Shown: positions 49,053-58,328 of the stretch, piece after piece
How the letters are laid out: each line of letters begins with the position of its first letter
Position numbering within the stretch: position 1 is the stretch's first letter
Source: Alcanivorax sp.
GTDB taxonomy: Bacteria; Pseudomonadota; Gammaproteobacteria; Pseudomonadales; Alcanivoracaceae
DNA length: 64,000 nt
Assembly: GCF_017794965.1 (NCBI RefSeq)
Contig: NZ_CP051240.1
Coordinates: 1,612,001-1,676,000 of the forward strand
Direction of reading: 5' to 3'
Notes under the pieces: model-generated
Seen by the model: only the letters and a program-made list of their open reading frames with translations
The model's database searches: none
Told to the model about the DNA's origin: nothing
Position numbers and translations under genes: made by a program

Positions 49053-51368
49053 GTGAGCAAAACCGTAGCCGGGCAAGGAGAGTCCGGGTTTACCCGTCAT
49101 CTCAAGCGCGGATTGGTAGAAGGCATGGTCATTACCCTGATCGCTTTCTCTGCATATCTGTTGCTGGCTCTGGTTACCTTTGACAGTAAGGATCCGGGTT
49201 GGACCTTCGTTGGCAACGTGAACGCCGTGCAGAATGCGGCCGGGCGCGCCGGTGCTTTCAGCGCTGACTTGCTGCTGAGCCTGTTCGGTTTCATGGCGTA
49301 CCTGTTTCCGGTGCTCGTTGGCTTCTGGGCCGGCAAGGTGCTCAAGGAGCGGCATGCCGGACTGCCCAACAGCTGGCCCCTTTTCAGCCTGCGGCTGGTG
49401 GGCTTCATCCTGACCATGCTGGCAGGAACCGCGCTTTCCTATATGCATTTCACGGTTGGCGCGCATCTGCCTGAGGGGGCGGGTGGTATTCTTGGCCATG
49501 GCATGGGGCAGGCCGCACTGGACGGCTTCAACCCGCTGGGCGGTACCTTGATCATGGTGGCCCTGTTTCTGATCGGGGTGACCATTTTTACCGATCTTTC
49601 CTGGATTGCGCTGGCAGAGGGGCTGGGTGGCCTGGTCCTGGCTGCCGTCGAGAAGGTGCCGGCCTGGTGGCGGGCCAGGAAGGAAAAGCGTGAGGCGCAG
49701 AAACAGAAGAAAGAAGCGCATGAGAAGCGCGCCAAGGTCATCAGTGAAGCAAAGAAGAAAGCGGAAACCCGCAAACCGGTGAAAATCGCCGAGCCCGCCA
49801 AGCCCGTTGAAAAAAGCGTACGGGTGCAGAAGGAAAAGCAGCAGAAACTGTTCACCACGGAAGTTACCGGCGAGCTGCCACCCATCGGGTTGCTGGATCA
49901 GGTCGAAGAATCCAAGGGCGGTTATTCGGAAGAGGCCCTGGAAGGCATGTCCCGACTTCTGGAGATCAAGCTCAAGGACTTCAATATCGAGGCAGAAGTG
50001 GTGGCGGTCCAGCCCGGTCCGGTGATCACCCGTTTCGAGATCCAGCCGGCGCCCGGCATCAAGGTTTCCAAGATCACCAACCTGGCCAAGGATCTTGCCC
50101 GTTCATTGGCGGTGATCAGTGTGCGTGTGGTGGAAGTGATTCCCGGCAAGACCACAGTGGGCATCGAAATTCCCAACGAACAGCGTGAAATGATTCGCTT
50201 TACCGAAGTGGTCGGCACGCAGATGTTCGACCAGTCCCCGTCACCGCTGACCATGGCGCTGGGCAAGGATATTTCCGGTAATCCCGTGATGGCGGATCTG
50301 GCCAAGATGCCCCACCTGCTGGTTGCCGGTACTACCGGTTCCGGTAAGTCCGTGGGCGTGAACGCCATGCTGCTGTCCATGTTGTTCAAATCCAACCCGG
50401 AAGATGTGCGCCTGATCCTCATCGATCCCAAGATGCTGGAACTGGCCGTCTATGACGGCATCCCCCACCTGCTGACCCCGGTGGTTACCGACATGAAGGA
50501 AGCGGCGGGTGCATTACGCTGGGGGGTAGGGGAGATGGAGCGTCGCTACCGCCTGATGGCCGCCATGGGGGTGCGTAACATCTCTGGCTACAACCGCAAG
50601 GTAGACGATGCCAAAAAGAAGGGCGAGCCATTGAAGGACCCTCTCTGGAAACCGGAAGACCCCATGAATCTGGAGGAAGAGGCGCCCCTGGCCGAGCATC
50701 TTCCCTATATCGTTATCGTGATTGATGAATTTGCCGACATGATGATGATCGTCGGCAAGAAGGTGGAAGAGCTGATTGCCCGGATTGCCCAGAAAGCAAG
50801 GGCTGCCGGGATTCACCTGATTCTGGCAACCCAGCGTCCTTCTGTGGATGTGATCACCGGCCTGATCAAGGCTAATGTGCCGTCGCGTATCGGCTTCCAG
50901 GTATCGTCCAAGATTGATTCCCGTACGGTGCTGGATCAGGGCGGCGCAGAACAGCTGCTGGGCCATGGCGACATGCTTTATTTGCCGGGCGGCACCAGTG
51001 TTCCGGAACGAGTCCACGGCGCCTTTGTCTCAGATGAAGAGGTGCACCGGGTTTGTGACGATTGGCGCAAGCGCGGCGAGCCGAATTATCTTGAAGAGAT
51101 TCTCGATGGTGGAGCCGACCTCAGTGCTCCGATGCCAGGCATGGAAAGTGCTGGCGGCGGGGACGACGAAAACGATCCGCTCTACGATGAAGCGGTGGCC
51201 TATGTGACGCAATCCCGTCGCGCCTCCATTTCATCGGTACAGCGAAAACTGAAAATCGGCTACAACCGTGCCGCCAGAATGGTGGAAGCCATGGAGATGG
51301 CGGGTGTAGTGACCGAAGCGGGGAATAACGGCCAGCGTGAGGTGATTGCGCCTCCGCCGGTGGAATAA
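49053..51368 (+). CDS. ftsK: DNA translocase FtsK
   Basis: Septal DNA pump of 771 aa that clears chromosomes from the division site and activates XerCD at dif. Four membrane helices at about residues 20-190, a short charged linker (about 200-280, KEKREAQKQKKEAHEKR), then the motor with Walker A GTTGSGKSVGVNA (about 426) and Walker B YIVIVIDEFADMMM. The gamma domain that reads KOPS sites ends it (SRRASISSVQRKLKIGYNRA). The linker is far shorter than in E. coli FtsK (1329 aa) and like that of Pseudomonas (about 810). GTG start. Confidence 0.96.
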   Translation: MSKTVAGQGESGFTRHLKRGLVEGMVITLIAFSAYLLLALVTFDSKDPGWTFVGNVNAVQNAAGRAGAFSADLLLSLFGFMAYLFPVLVGFWAGKVLKERHAGLPNSWPLFSLRLVGFILTMLAGTALSYMHFTVGAHLPEGAGGILGHGMGQAALDGFNPLGGTLIMVALFLIGVTIFTDLSWIALAEGLGGLVLAAVEKVPAWWRARKEKREAQKQKKEAHEKRAKVISEAKKKAETRKPVKIAEPAKPVEKSVRVQKEKQQKLFTTEVTGELPPIGLLDQVEESKGGYSEEALEGMSRLLEIKLKDFNIEAEVVAVQPGPVITRFEIQPAPGIKVSKITNLAKDLARSLAVISVRVVEVIPGKTTVGIEIPNEQREMIRFTEVVGTQMFDQSPSPLTMALGKDISGNPVMADLAKMPHLLVAGTTGSGKSVGVNAMLLSMLFKSNPEDVRLILIDPKMLELAVYDGIPHLLTPVVTDMKEAAGALRWGVGEMERRYRLMAAMGVRNISGYNRKVDDAKKKGEPLKDPLWKPEDPMNLEEEAPLAEHLPYIVIVIDEFADMMMIVGKKVEELIARIAQKARAAGIHLILATQRPSVDVITGLIKANVPSRIGFQVSSKIDSRTVLDQGGAEQLLGHGDMLYLPGGTSVPERVHGAFVSDEEVHRVCDDWRKRGEPNYLEEILDGGADLSAPMPGMESAGGGDDENDPLYDEAVAYVTQSRRASISSVQRKLKIGYNRAARMVEAMEMAGVVTEAGNNGQREVIAPPPVE

Positions 51369-51389
51369 GCCCCGTAACAAGGAGTATCG

Positions 51390-51998
51390 ATGCGTAAGTT
51401 GTTGATGGCTGCATTATTGGCCCCCTCCATGGTGTGGGCGGGGGCCACGGACGAACTACTGTCTCGTCTGCAGAAACTGGAATCGCTAAAGGGTGACTTC
51501 GAGCAGATGGTGCTCGACAAGGGTGGCACCCACATGCAACAGGCAGAGGGCACTTTTCAGGTGGCCCGTGGCAACCGTTTCTATTGGTCCACCACCAGCC
51601 CGTTTGCCCAGTTGGCTGTGTCTGATGGTGTCACGGTTTGGGTCTACGATGAGGATTTGGAACAGGTCGTCATTCGCCCTCTGAGCCAGGATCTGGGTGA
51701 AACGCCGGCGCTGTTGTTCAGTGGCAAGCCGTCCGATGTGGCTGCCGCCTTTACCATTGTGGAACAGGACCGCAATGGGGCGGAGGTGACCTATCGCCTG
51801 ACCCCGCGGGGCGACGATCCGCTGTTCGACCAACTGGATGTGAGTTTCCAGGGAGATCTGCCCCTGTCCATGCGACTGCAGGATGCCCTGGGCCAGAAAA
51901 CCATTATCGATTTTCGTGACTTGACCCTCAACAAGGGGATTGATGCTGCGCTGTTCCGGTTTGAACCGCCGGAAGGGACAGACATTATCCAGCAGTAA
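51390..51998 (+). CDS. lolA: outer-membrane lipoprotein carrier LolA
   Basis: Periplasmic chaperone of 202 aa that takes lipoproteins from LolCDE to LolB. Signal peptide MRKLLMAALLAPSMVWA, then the typical start ATDELLSRLQKLESLKGDFEQ. FRVARG-like FQVARGNRFYW and FRDLTLNKGIDAALFRFEPP are family blocks. AAGGAG precedes the ATG. The gene sits between ftsK and rarA, as in E. coli, and overlaps rarA by one base (TAATG). Confidence 0.95.
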   Translation: MRKLLMAALLAPSMVWAGATDELLSRLQKLESLKGDFEQMVLDKGGTHMQQAEGTFQVARGNRFYWSTTSPFAQLAVSDGVTVWVYDEDLEQVVIRPLSQDLGETPALLFSGKPSDVAAAFTIVEQDRNGAEVTYRLTPRGDDPLFDQLDVSFQGDLPLSMRLQDALGQKTIIDFRDLTLNKGIDAALFRFEPPEGTDIIQQ

Positions 51999-53344
51999 TG
52001 AACGATCTGTTTGCCGCCGACAATGCCCAGCAAGCGCAGCCTCTGGCTGCGCGCCTGCGTCCTGCCAGTCTGGATGACTATGTCGGGCAGCAGCACCTTG
52101 TCGGCCCGGGCAAACCCTTGCGACAGGCTCTGGAGCGCGGCCAACTGCACTCCATGATTCTCTGGGGCCCACCGGGCACCGGCAAGACTACCCTGGCGCT
52201 GATTCTTGCCCAGGCGGTGGATGCCGCCTTTGTTACTCTCTCTGCCGTACTGTCCGGGGTAAAGGATATTCGCTCGGAAGTGGAGCAGGCGCAGATCCGA
52301 CTTGCCCAGGGCCGCCGCACCGTCCTGTTCGTTGACGAAGTCCACCGTTTCAACAAGTCCCAGCAGGATGCTTTTCTGCCCCATGTTGAAGACGGCACCA
52401 TCACCTTTATTGGCGCTACCACCGAGAATCCGTCCTTTGAACTTAACAACGCCCTGTTGTCACGGGCGCGGGTCTACCGGTTGCGTTCGCTGGCCGCGGA
52501 GGATCTCTCGGGGCTGCTTGCCCGGGCTCTCAAGGAGCCGCGCCTGAATGGCATGACGGTTCAGGAGGACGCAGCAGAGCTGTTACTGAATTACGCCGAT
52601 GGGGATGCCCGCCGATTGCTGAACATGCTGGAAGTGGCGGCGGATCTGGCAGAAGGGGATTCCCCGGAAATCGATGCGGAGCTGATGCGCGAGGTACTGC
52701 GTGATGCGGTGCGGCGCTTCGACAAGGGCGGAGACCTGTTCTACGACCAGATCAGTGCCTTGCACAAATCCGTCAGAGGTTCGGACCCGGATGCGGCGTT
52801 GTACTGGTTCGCCCGCATGCTTGATGGCGGTTGCGATCCTCTTTACCTGGCGCGGCGGGTAGTGCGCATGGCCAGCGAGGATATTGGTAATGCCGACCCG
52901 CGAGCCTTGACGCTGTGCCTGCAAGCCTGGGATGTACAGGAGCGGCTGGGTAGTCCGGAAGGAGAGCTGGCCATCGCCCAGGCGATTGCCTATCTGGCCG
53001 TGGCACCCAAGAGCAATGCGGTCTACATGGCCTATAATCGAGCTCGTGCGCTGGTGAGGGAAAAACCCACCAATGAGGTGCCGCTTCATCTGCGTAATGC
53101 GCCTACCCAGCTAATGAAAGACGAAGGGTACGGGGCCGAGTATCATTACGCTCACGATTTCCCCGATGCATTCGTGGATGGTGAGAATTATTTTCCCGCC
53201 AGCCTGCGCGAGACCCGGCTCTACGAGCCCGTAAAGCGGGGGTTGGAGATCAAGGTGGCCGACAAGCTGGCGCGTTTGCGCCAGCGTAACGCCGACAGTG
53301 ACTGGCACCGCTATCCATCGGCAGGGGGAGAGAGCGATGACTGA
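51998..53344 (+). CDS. rarA: replication-associated recombination protein RarA (MgsA)
   Basis: AAA+ ATPase of 448 aa related to clamp loaders and eukaryotic WRNIP1, acting at stalled forks. It begins PLAARLRPASLDDYVGQQHL; Walker A is GPPGTGKTTLAL (about residues 57-64), Walker B TVLFVDEVHRFNK, sensor 1 IGATTENPSFELNNALLSRA. The C-terminal tetramerisation region (RRVVRMASEDIGNADPRAL) is intact. Overlaps with lolA (1 base) and crcB (8 bases) place it in a tight operon with ftsK. Confidence 0.95.
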   Translation: MNDLFAADNAQQAQPLAARLRPASLDDYVGQQHLVGPGKPLRQALERGQLHSMILWGPPGTGKTTLALILAQAVDAAFVTLSAVLSGVKDIRSEVEQAQIRLAQGRRTVLFVDEVHRFNKSQQDAFLPHVEDGTITFIGATTENPSFELNNALLSRARVYRLRSLAAEDLSGLLARALKEPRLNGMTVQEDAAELLLNYADGDARRLLNMLEVAADLAEGDSPEIDAELMREVLRDAVRRFDKGGDLFYDQISALHKSVRGSDPDAALYWFARMLDGGCDPLYLARRVVRMASEDIGNADPRALTLCLQAWDVQERLGSPEGELAIAQAIAYLAVAPKSNAVYMAYNRARALVREKPTNEVPLHLRNAPTQLMKDEGYGAEYHYAHDFPDAFVDGENYFPASLRETRLYEPVKRGLEIKVADKLARLRQRNADSDWHRYPSAGGESDD

Positions 53345-53729
53345 AGCAAGTCTGCTTCCCTGGCTTGCCGTGGCGGGCGGTGGAGCGCTGGGAGCCTGTC
53401 TGCGTTTTGGCACCACCTTGTGGCTGGGGGTGCCGACCATGCCGTCCTGGCCCTGGGCGACCTTCTCGGTGAATCTGCTGGGCAGTTTCCTGTTTGGGCT
53501 GCTCACGGTAGCGCTGGCGACCATGACCCAGAGCGAAACCTTGCGCCTTGCCATCATGACCGGCATGCTCGGCGCGCTGACCACCTTCTCTACCTTCTCC
53601 TTCGAGCTGGTGAGGATGGTAGAAGTCAAAGCACTGGGGCTGGCCGCGGGCTATGCGATAACGTCAGTGCTGGCCTGTCTGACTCTTGCGGGAGCCGGGC
53701 TGATGCTGGGACGGCTGATTTTTGAATAG
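53337..53729 (+). CDS. crcB: fluoride channel CrcB/Fluc
   Basis: Small membrane protein of 130 aa with four helices that forms dual-topology dimers and exports fluoride. Signatures are GGGALGACLRFG, ATFSVNLLGSFLFG and TGMLGALTTFSTFSFE, including the phenylalanine-box residues. The start at 53337 has GGGGGAGAG upstream. It overlaps the end of rarA, so no fluoride riboswitch is expected or seen. The stop lies at the edge of a repeat. Confidence 0.92.
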   Translation: MTEASLLPWLAVAGGGALGACLRFGTTLWLGVPTMPSWPWATFSVNLLGSFLFGLLTVALATMTQSETLRLAIMTGMLGALTTFSTFSFELVRMVEVKALGLAAGYAITSVLACLTLAGAGLMLGRLIFE

Positions 53730-53892
53730 TTAGAGAGAGTTGAAAGTTTAAAGTTAAAAGTTGAAACGCGATCTGGGATGGTTGTGTGCTTTACCGCCTC
53801 CGCCCGCGCGAAAATGTTATTTCGCGGGCAGGGCAATTCAAAACGGGAATCCTCCCCCGCGCTTTTGAACTTTAAACTTTAAACTTTCAACT
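53727..53892. repeat. AT-rich inverted repeat around a GC-rich hairpin, between crcB and serS
   Basis: Left arm GAGTTGAAAGTTTAAAGTTA... (53,737-53,766) and right arm ...ACTTTAAACTTTCAACTC (53,865-53,892) pair over about 28 bases. Between them GCCCGCG ... TTTCGCGGGC (53,802-53,829) forms a GC-rich stem. Sequence differs from the element at 29.6 kb but the architecture is the same. It ends 30 bases before the serS start, so serS either reads through it or has a promoter within it. Confidence 0.7.
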
Positions 53893-53921
53893 CGCCTTTT
53901 TGATTTTGGAGTAAGTAAGAC

Positions 53922-55214
53922 ATGCTGGATATTCGTGCCCTGCGTCAGGATGGCGAGGCGATTAAGGCGGCATTGGCCAAACGTGGTTACGAACTGGACC
54001 TGGAGGCCTTTGCGGCGCTGGATGCCAAGCGCAAGCAGGCAGATGTCCGCTCCCAGGATCTGCAGGCTGAGCGCAAGAAGGCGTCCAAGCAGATTGGCCA
54101 GTTGATCCAGTCCGGCATGAATGTGGATGAGGCCAAGGCCCAGGTGGCGGAAACCCTGAAGACCCTTGATGCCGAGCTGGATCAGGAAGTCGCCAATGCC
54201 AAGGCTATCCATGATGAGATCACCGAATTTCTCATGGGGGTCCCTAACGTTCCCCAGGACGCGGTACCGGAAGGTGCTGACGAAGAGGATAACGTGGAAG
54301 TCAGCACCTGGGGCGAGCCCAAGACCTTCGACTTCGAACCCAGTGATCATGTGGATGTGGGTGAAGGGCTGGCCAGTGGTGCTCTGGATTTCGAGAACGC
54401 CGCCAAGCTGTCTGGCGCCCGTTTCGCAGTCATGAGCGGTGGTGTGGCTCGTCTTCATCGAGCGCTGGTGGATTTCATGCTTGATATCCATAGCAGCGAG
54501 CATGGCTATGAAGAGGTTTATGTTCCTTATCTGGTCGGACCGGAAGCCTTGCGTGGCACCGGTCAGCTTCCCAAGTTCGCGGAAGATCTGTTCAAGATGG
54601 AAGGTGAGCGCGAGCTCTACCTGATTCCCACTGCCGAAGTGCCGGTCACCAACCTGGTGGCCAACGAGATCCTGGAGGCAGAAAGCCTGCCCCGTCGCTT
54701 CACCTGCCACACCCCCTGTTTCCGTTCCGAAGCGGGTAGCCATGGCAAGGACACCCGCGGCCTGATCCGTCAGCACCAGTTCGAAAAGGTAGAGCTGGTT
54801 CAGATGGTGCGTCCGCAAGACTCCGATGAAGCGCTGGAGCAGCTCACCGGCCACGCTGAGGCCATTCTCCAGAAGCTGGTACTGCCTTACCGCAAGGTCA
54901 TCCTGTGCGGCGGCGACCTGGGCTTCTCTTCCACCAAAACCTATGATCTGGAAGTGTGGTTGCCCAGCCAGAAGAAATACCGCGAAATCTCCTCCTGCTC
55001 CAATTTCCGGGACTATCAGGCGCGCCGTATGCAGGCTCGCTGGCGTAACCCGGAAACCGGCAAACCGGAATTGGTACATACCTTGAATGGGTCTGGTCTT
55101 GCAGTAGGGCGTACACTGGTAGCCATTCTTGAGAATTACCAGAATGCGGATGGCTCTGTCACAGTGCCGGAAGCATTGCGTCCTTATATGAGAGGTCTGG
55201 ACACCCTGAAGTAG
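53922..55214 (+). CDS. serS: seryl-tRNA synthetase
   Basis: Class II synthetase of 430 aa that charges all serine tRNAs (tRNA-Ser(UGA) is at 60.9 kb). The N-terminal coiled-coil arm (MLDIRALRQDGEAIKAALAK, to about residue 100) grips the long variable arm. Motif 2 is HTPCFRSEAGSHGKDTRGL, motif 3 NGSGLAVGRTLVAILENYQ. TTGGAGTAAG precedes the ATG. All the expected parts are present. Confidence 0.97.
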   Translation: MLDIRALRQDGEAIKAALAKRGYELDLEAFAALDAKRKQADVRSQDLQAERKKASKQIGQLIQSGMNVDEAKAQVAETLKTLDAELDQEVANAKAIHDEITEFLMGVPNVPQDAVPEGADEEDNVEVSTWGEPKTFDFEPSDHVDVGEGLASGALDFENAAKLSGARFAVMSGGVARLHRALVDFMLDIHSSEHGYEEVYVPYLVGPEALRGTGQLPKFAEDLFKMEGERELYLIPTAEVPVTNLVANEILEAESLPRRFTCHTPCFRSEAGSHGKDTRGLIRQHQFEKVELVQMVRPQDSDEALEQLTGHAEAILQKLVLPYRKVILCGGDLGFSSTKTYDLEVWLPSQKKYREISSCSNFRDYQARRMQARWRNPETGKPELVHTLNGSGLAVGRTLVAILENYQNADGSVTVPEALRPYMRGLDTLK

Positions 55215-55238
55215 GCCCTTTTCTGCGCAACAGTCCAA

Positions 55239-55256
55239 CTGCCGGCGTTCCGGCAG
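55239..55256 (+). terminator. hairpin between serS and cysG
   Basis: Seven-bp stem CTGCCGG-CGTT-CCGGCAG, 25 bases after the serS stop, followed by the weakly T-rich AAGCCTTTTGG. A GCATCAGGCATCCAGCG string after it matches the arm at 20.9 kb. Confidence 0.5.
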
Positions 55257-55336
55257 GAAGCTAAGCCTTTTGGCACTGCTGCTGTTCGCGTCAGGCTTGG
55301 GGCATCAGGCATCCAGCGATCACCCGGGGAGCAGTC

Positions 55337-56719
55337 ATGGAATTCCTACCCATCAGTTGGCGACTGCAGGGCAAACAGGCTCTGTTAGTCGGCGGCGGTG
55401 AAGTGGCCTTGCGCAAAGGTCGTCTTTTGCACCGATCAGGTGCGTTATTGCGTGTTGTTGCTCCTGATGTGTGCGCCGAGCTGCGCCACATTGTGGCAGA
55501 AGGGACAGGGCAGCTTGTTGAGCGCAGCTTTGAAGCGGCGGATCTGGCAGGGGCAGCCATGGTGGTCTGTGCTACCGATGATTCAGCCCTCAACGCACGG
55601 ATCGCCGAACTGGCCACACAGCAAAATATTCCTGTGAATGTGGTGGATAACCCCGCGCTGGGCGATTTTATCTTTCCCGCGATTGTGGATCGTTCGCCCG
55701 TTCTGATCAGTATCAGCTCCTCTGGCGCCTCACCGGTGCTGGCGCGAAAGCTGCGTAGCCAGATTGAATCCAGCTTGCCGGCCCGCTGGGGTCGCCTGGC
55801 TGATCTGATGGCCAAATTCCGTCAACCGCTCAAGCAGAAACTGGATAACGTGGGGGCCCGGCGCCTGTTCTGGGAGCAGACTCTGGACAGCCCTGTTGTG
55901 GAAAAGGTGTTGGCAGGCAAGGACAGTGAAGCAGAGTCCATGCTTGCAGAGGCTATTGCCAGCGCCGACAGTGAGCAGCTCAGTCAGGGTGAGGTGTATT
56001 TGGTGGGAGCCGGGCCCGGTGATCCGGATCTGCTCACCTTCCGAGCCTTGCGCTTGTTGCAGAAGGCGGATGTGGTGCTTTACGACCGTCTGGTAGGGAA
56101 GGGGATCGTGGATCTGGCCCGCCGTGATGCGGAACTGGTCTATGTGGGCAAGGCCCGCGACAAGCACGCCTTGCCCCAGGACAACATCAACGAGCTGTTG
56201 GTCCACTACGCAAAACAGGGCAAGAAAGTTTGCCGACTGAAAGGCGGAGACCCGTTTATTTTTGGACGTGGCGGGGAAGAGATCGACCTGATTGTCCAGC
56301 AAGGCATCAATTTCCAGGTGGTTCCCGGCATTACCGCGGCAAGCGGCTGTGCTGCCTACGGCGGTATTCCGCTGACGCACCGTGATCACGCCCAGTCTGT
56401 GCGCTTTGTTACCGGCCACCGTAAGGATGGCACGGTGACACTGGACTGGGAGCATCTGGTCAGTGAAACCGAGACGGTGGTGTTTTACATGGGGCTGGTG
56501 GGGCTACGGCAGATCTGCCAGCAGCTCATGGCCCATGGTCGCAAGGGGGATACCCCCATCGCACTGGTATCTCGGGGCACCACGAACCTTCAGGAAGTCA
56601 TCACCGGCACACTGGACAGCCTGCCTGACGAAATCGAAGGGCGCGAGATCCATGCGCCGACCCTGATCATCGTTGGCAGCGTTGTCAGTTTGCATCCCAA
56701 GTTTGAATGGTTCAGATAG
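55337..56719 (+). CDS. cysG: siroheme synthase CysG
   Basis: Three-function enzyme of 460 aa making siroheme from uroporphyrinogen III for sulfite and nitrite reductases. Residues 1-113 are the NAD dehydrogenase/ferrochelatase part (LLVGGGEVALRKGRLL), 114-200 the dimerisation part (SSSGASPVLARKLRSQIE), and 215-460 the SAM uroporphyrinogen methyltransferase (VYLVGAGPGDPDLLTFRALR, RLKGGDPFIFGRGGEE). The length matches the E. coli fusion (457). The stop lies just before an AT-rich repeat. Confidence 0.96.
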   Translation: MEFLPISWRLQGKQALLVGGGEVALRKGRLLHRSGALLRVVAPDVCAELRHIVAEGTGQLVERSFEAADLAGAAMVVCATDDSALNARIAELATQQNIPVNVVDNPALGDFIFPAIVDRSPVLISISSSGASPVLARKLRSQIESSLPARWGRLADLMAKFRQPLKQKLDNVGARRLFWEQTLDSPVVEKVLAGKDSEAESMLAEAIASADSEQLSQGEVYLVGAGPGDPDLLTFRALRLLQKADVVLYDRLVGKGIVDLARRDAELVYVGKARDKHALPQDNINELLVHYAKQGKKVCRLKGGDPFIFGRGGEEIDLIVQQGINFQVVPGITAASGCAAYGGIPLTHRDHAQSVRFVTGHRKDGTVTLDWEHLVSETETVVFYMGLVGLRQICQQLMAHGRKGDTPIALVSRGTTNLQEVITGTLDSLPDEIEGREIHAPTLIIVGSVVSLHPKFEWFR

Positions 56720-57296
56720 AGCAATTAACAGTTAATAATTAATAGTTAATAGCTAAAATCAAAAACGGGTAGTCACCGTAGTGGGGAAATGCCGAAGGCA
56801 TCGCCACTGCTGCCCTGGATTTTTAGGCCCGTCTTTGGGGCAGGCCTACCTTCCCCTGTGGGGGCTTGCTTGCAAGCGAATTCGGCCCTTGCGAACAGGT
56901 CTTCGCCTGCAAGCTGACGCCAGCCCAGTAAGAAACTACACAAGTTGGGTGCGGCATCGGAAAATTGGCTTGTCGCCAATTCATGTCTTCATATCACAAA
57001 AGGCCGTGCCGGAATGTCAGCCCGCAGAGCCCAGTCAAGCAGATACAAACTGTAGGACATCAGTGAAGGCATCTCCGCTTTTTTGTGGCTCATCGCGCAA
57101 TTGTGGGAAGTTGCTTCTACGGCATGGGTCGTGCTGCGAGCCATTCCCTTAAATCCGCGATGAACCTTTTTTGTGGGGCAGGGAGAACAGAGCAGGAAGA
57201 CGCCGACGATAGTCTGGTCGCGGCCTTTTGCTTGCAGGGCGTGATGACGCATTCCGCGCCGTTATTAATTATTCATTATTAACTGTTCATTGCTCT
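56720..57296. repeat. 577-bp gene-free stretch bounded by AT-rich inverted repeats
   Basis: Left arm GAGCAATTAACAGTTAATAA... (from 56,718) and right arm ...TTATTAACTGTTCATTGCTC (to about 57,295) are inverted copies of about 30 bases, the same family as at 29.6 kb. Inside is a REP-like unit at about 56,858-56,925 (TGTGGGGGCTTGCTTGCAAG ... CTTCGCCTGCAAGCTGACG). Between 56,930 and 57,255 I see no credible gene; open frames there lack ribosome sites and family motifs. It separates convergent cysG and ybiB. Confidence 0.65.
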
Positions 57297-58286
57297 CTAC
57301 AGGCGCGCCGTATCCCGGTCCTGCCACAACGCTTTCGCCTGTTCCCGCGCTTCTTCCAGTGAAGCCGCCTTGTCCAGGCCCCAGAGTGCGACCGCTACGG
57401 TCTGGATGACGGCGTTTTCCCCATACTCATCCTGCTGTTCGCCTCGCCAAACGTGCTTGAGGGTGTCCGCATCAGGGGTGCCCGGCGGGGTGGCGCGGGG
57501 CATGAGATTATCCACTACCGCGCCTTCGAGGGGCTCGCCGTGACGAATCCCCATGATGCTGGTGCGGGCGTCAGGGCGAACCTCCAGCTCGCCCCCTTCG
57601 CCCTTGAACAGCAACAAATCCTGATCGCCACACAGTTCAGCGGCCCCCTGGTGCAGGGCGATGTAGGCCGGGTGGAACACGCTCTGCATGGATAGTGGCG
57701 CGCGGGCAGGATTGAGGCTGCGTGCCAGCGTATTGATCGGGGATCGCAGCCCCAGGTAATAACGGAGTGTGAGCAAGTCAGAAAGCGGGGCGCAGAACTG
57801 GTCGATGGGCAGGTAAGCCAGGCCCTGCTGTTCCAGGTGCTCTGCGGCTTCGCTGACACCGGTGGCCACCTTGAGACCAAGTTCGGCCAGCAGCGTATCC
57901 GTATAAACACGATGCGGGGTGTGTGCCGGACCGCCATGCAGCAAGGTGCGGATACCCATTCCTGCAAGAAGCACGGTTGCCAGCAGATACCAGGGATGAT
58001 GTTTCTTCTTTCCGGCGTAACTTGGCCAGTCCAGATGCACCTTGGGAAAGTCTTTCAGGGCGTCATCACACTGCTTTCGGCATGCGTCCAGGAAGCCGGC
58101 CAACTCCTCCGGGGTTTCTTCCTTGACCCGCAAAAGCATAAGAAAGGCGCCAAGCTGTACCTCTTCCACCTTGCCATCCAGAATCAGCTGCATGGCATTT
58201 CGGGCTTCTTCCCGGGTCAGGCTGCGACGGGCTCGTTTTCCGCGTCCCAGTGTGCGCACGTATTCAGCAAAAACATGTTCGGTCAT
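57297..58286 (-). CDS. ybiB: YbiB/TrpD2-family protein (anthranilate phosphoribosyltransferase fold)
   Basis: Protein of 329 aa with the class IV glycosyltransferase fold of TrpD. The N-terminal helical domain (RSLTREEARNAMQLILDGKV, then QLGAFLMLLRVKEETPEEL) is clear, but the PRPP loop GTGGD of TrpD is replaced by LHGGPAHTPHR, so it is not expected to make tryptophan. E. coli YbiB binds nucleic acid and is SOS-linked. It is the last gene of yccA-tusDCB-ybiB. AGAG precedes the ATG weakly. Confidence 0.82.
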   Translation of the reverse strand: MTEHVFAEYVRTLGRGKRARRSLTREEARNAMQLILDGKVEEVQLGAFLMLLRVKEETPEELAGFLDACRKQCDDALKDFPKVHLDWPSYAGKKKHHPWYLLATVLLAGMGIRTLLHGGPAHTPHRVYTDTLLAELGLKVATGVSEAAEHLEQQGLAYLPIDQFCAPLSDLLTLRYYLGLRSPINTLARSLNPARAPLSMQSVFHPAYIALHQGAAELCGDQDLLLFKGEGGELEVRPDARTSIMGIRHGEPLEGAVVDNLMPRATPPGTPDADTLKHVWRGEQQDEYGENAVIQTVAVALWGLDKAASLEEAREQAKALWQDRDTARL

Positions 58287-58328
58287 GGGTAAGATCTCTA
58301 CCGGTCTTCCGGGTTGCGTGTTACGTAG

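Noticed and set aside
53298..53340. Fluoride riboswitch before crcB
   Set aside because: crcB overlaps the end of rarA, so there is no untranslated leader in which a riboswitch could fold.
53838..55238. A 466-codon open frame antisense to serS
   Set aside because: Same reason: serS is complete and canonical on the other strand, and the antisense product has no recognisable motif.
56930..57255. Small genes in the gap between cysG and ybiB
   Set aside because: Open frames in this stretch have no ribosome sites, poor composition and no motifs; the region is bounded by inverted repeats and looks non-coding.
57297..58286. trpD (tryptophan synthesis)
   Set aside because: The PRPP-binding glycine loop of TrpD is absent and no other trp genes are near, so the YbiB/TrpD2 label fits better.
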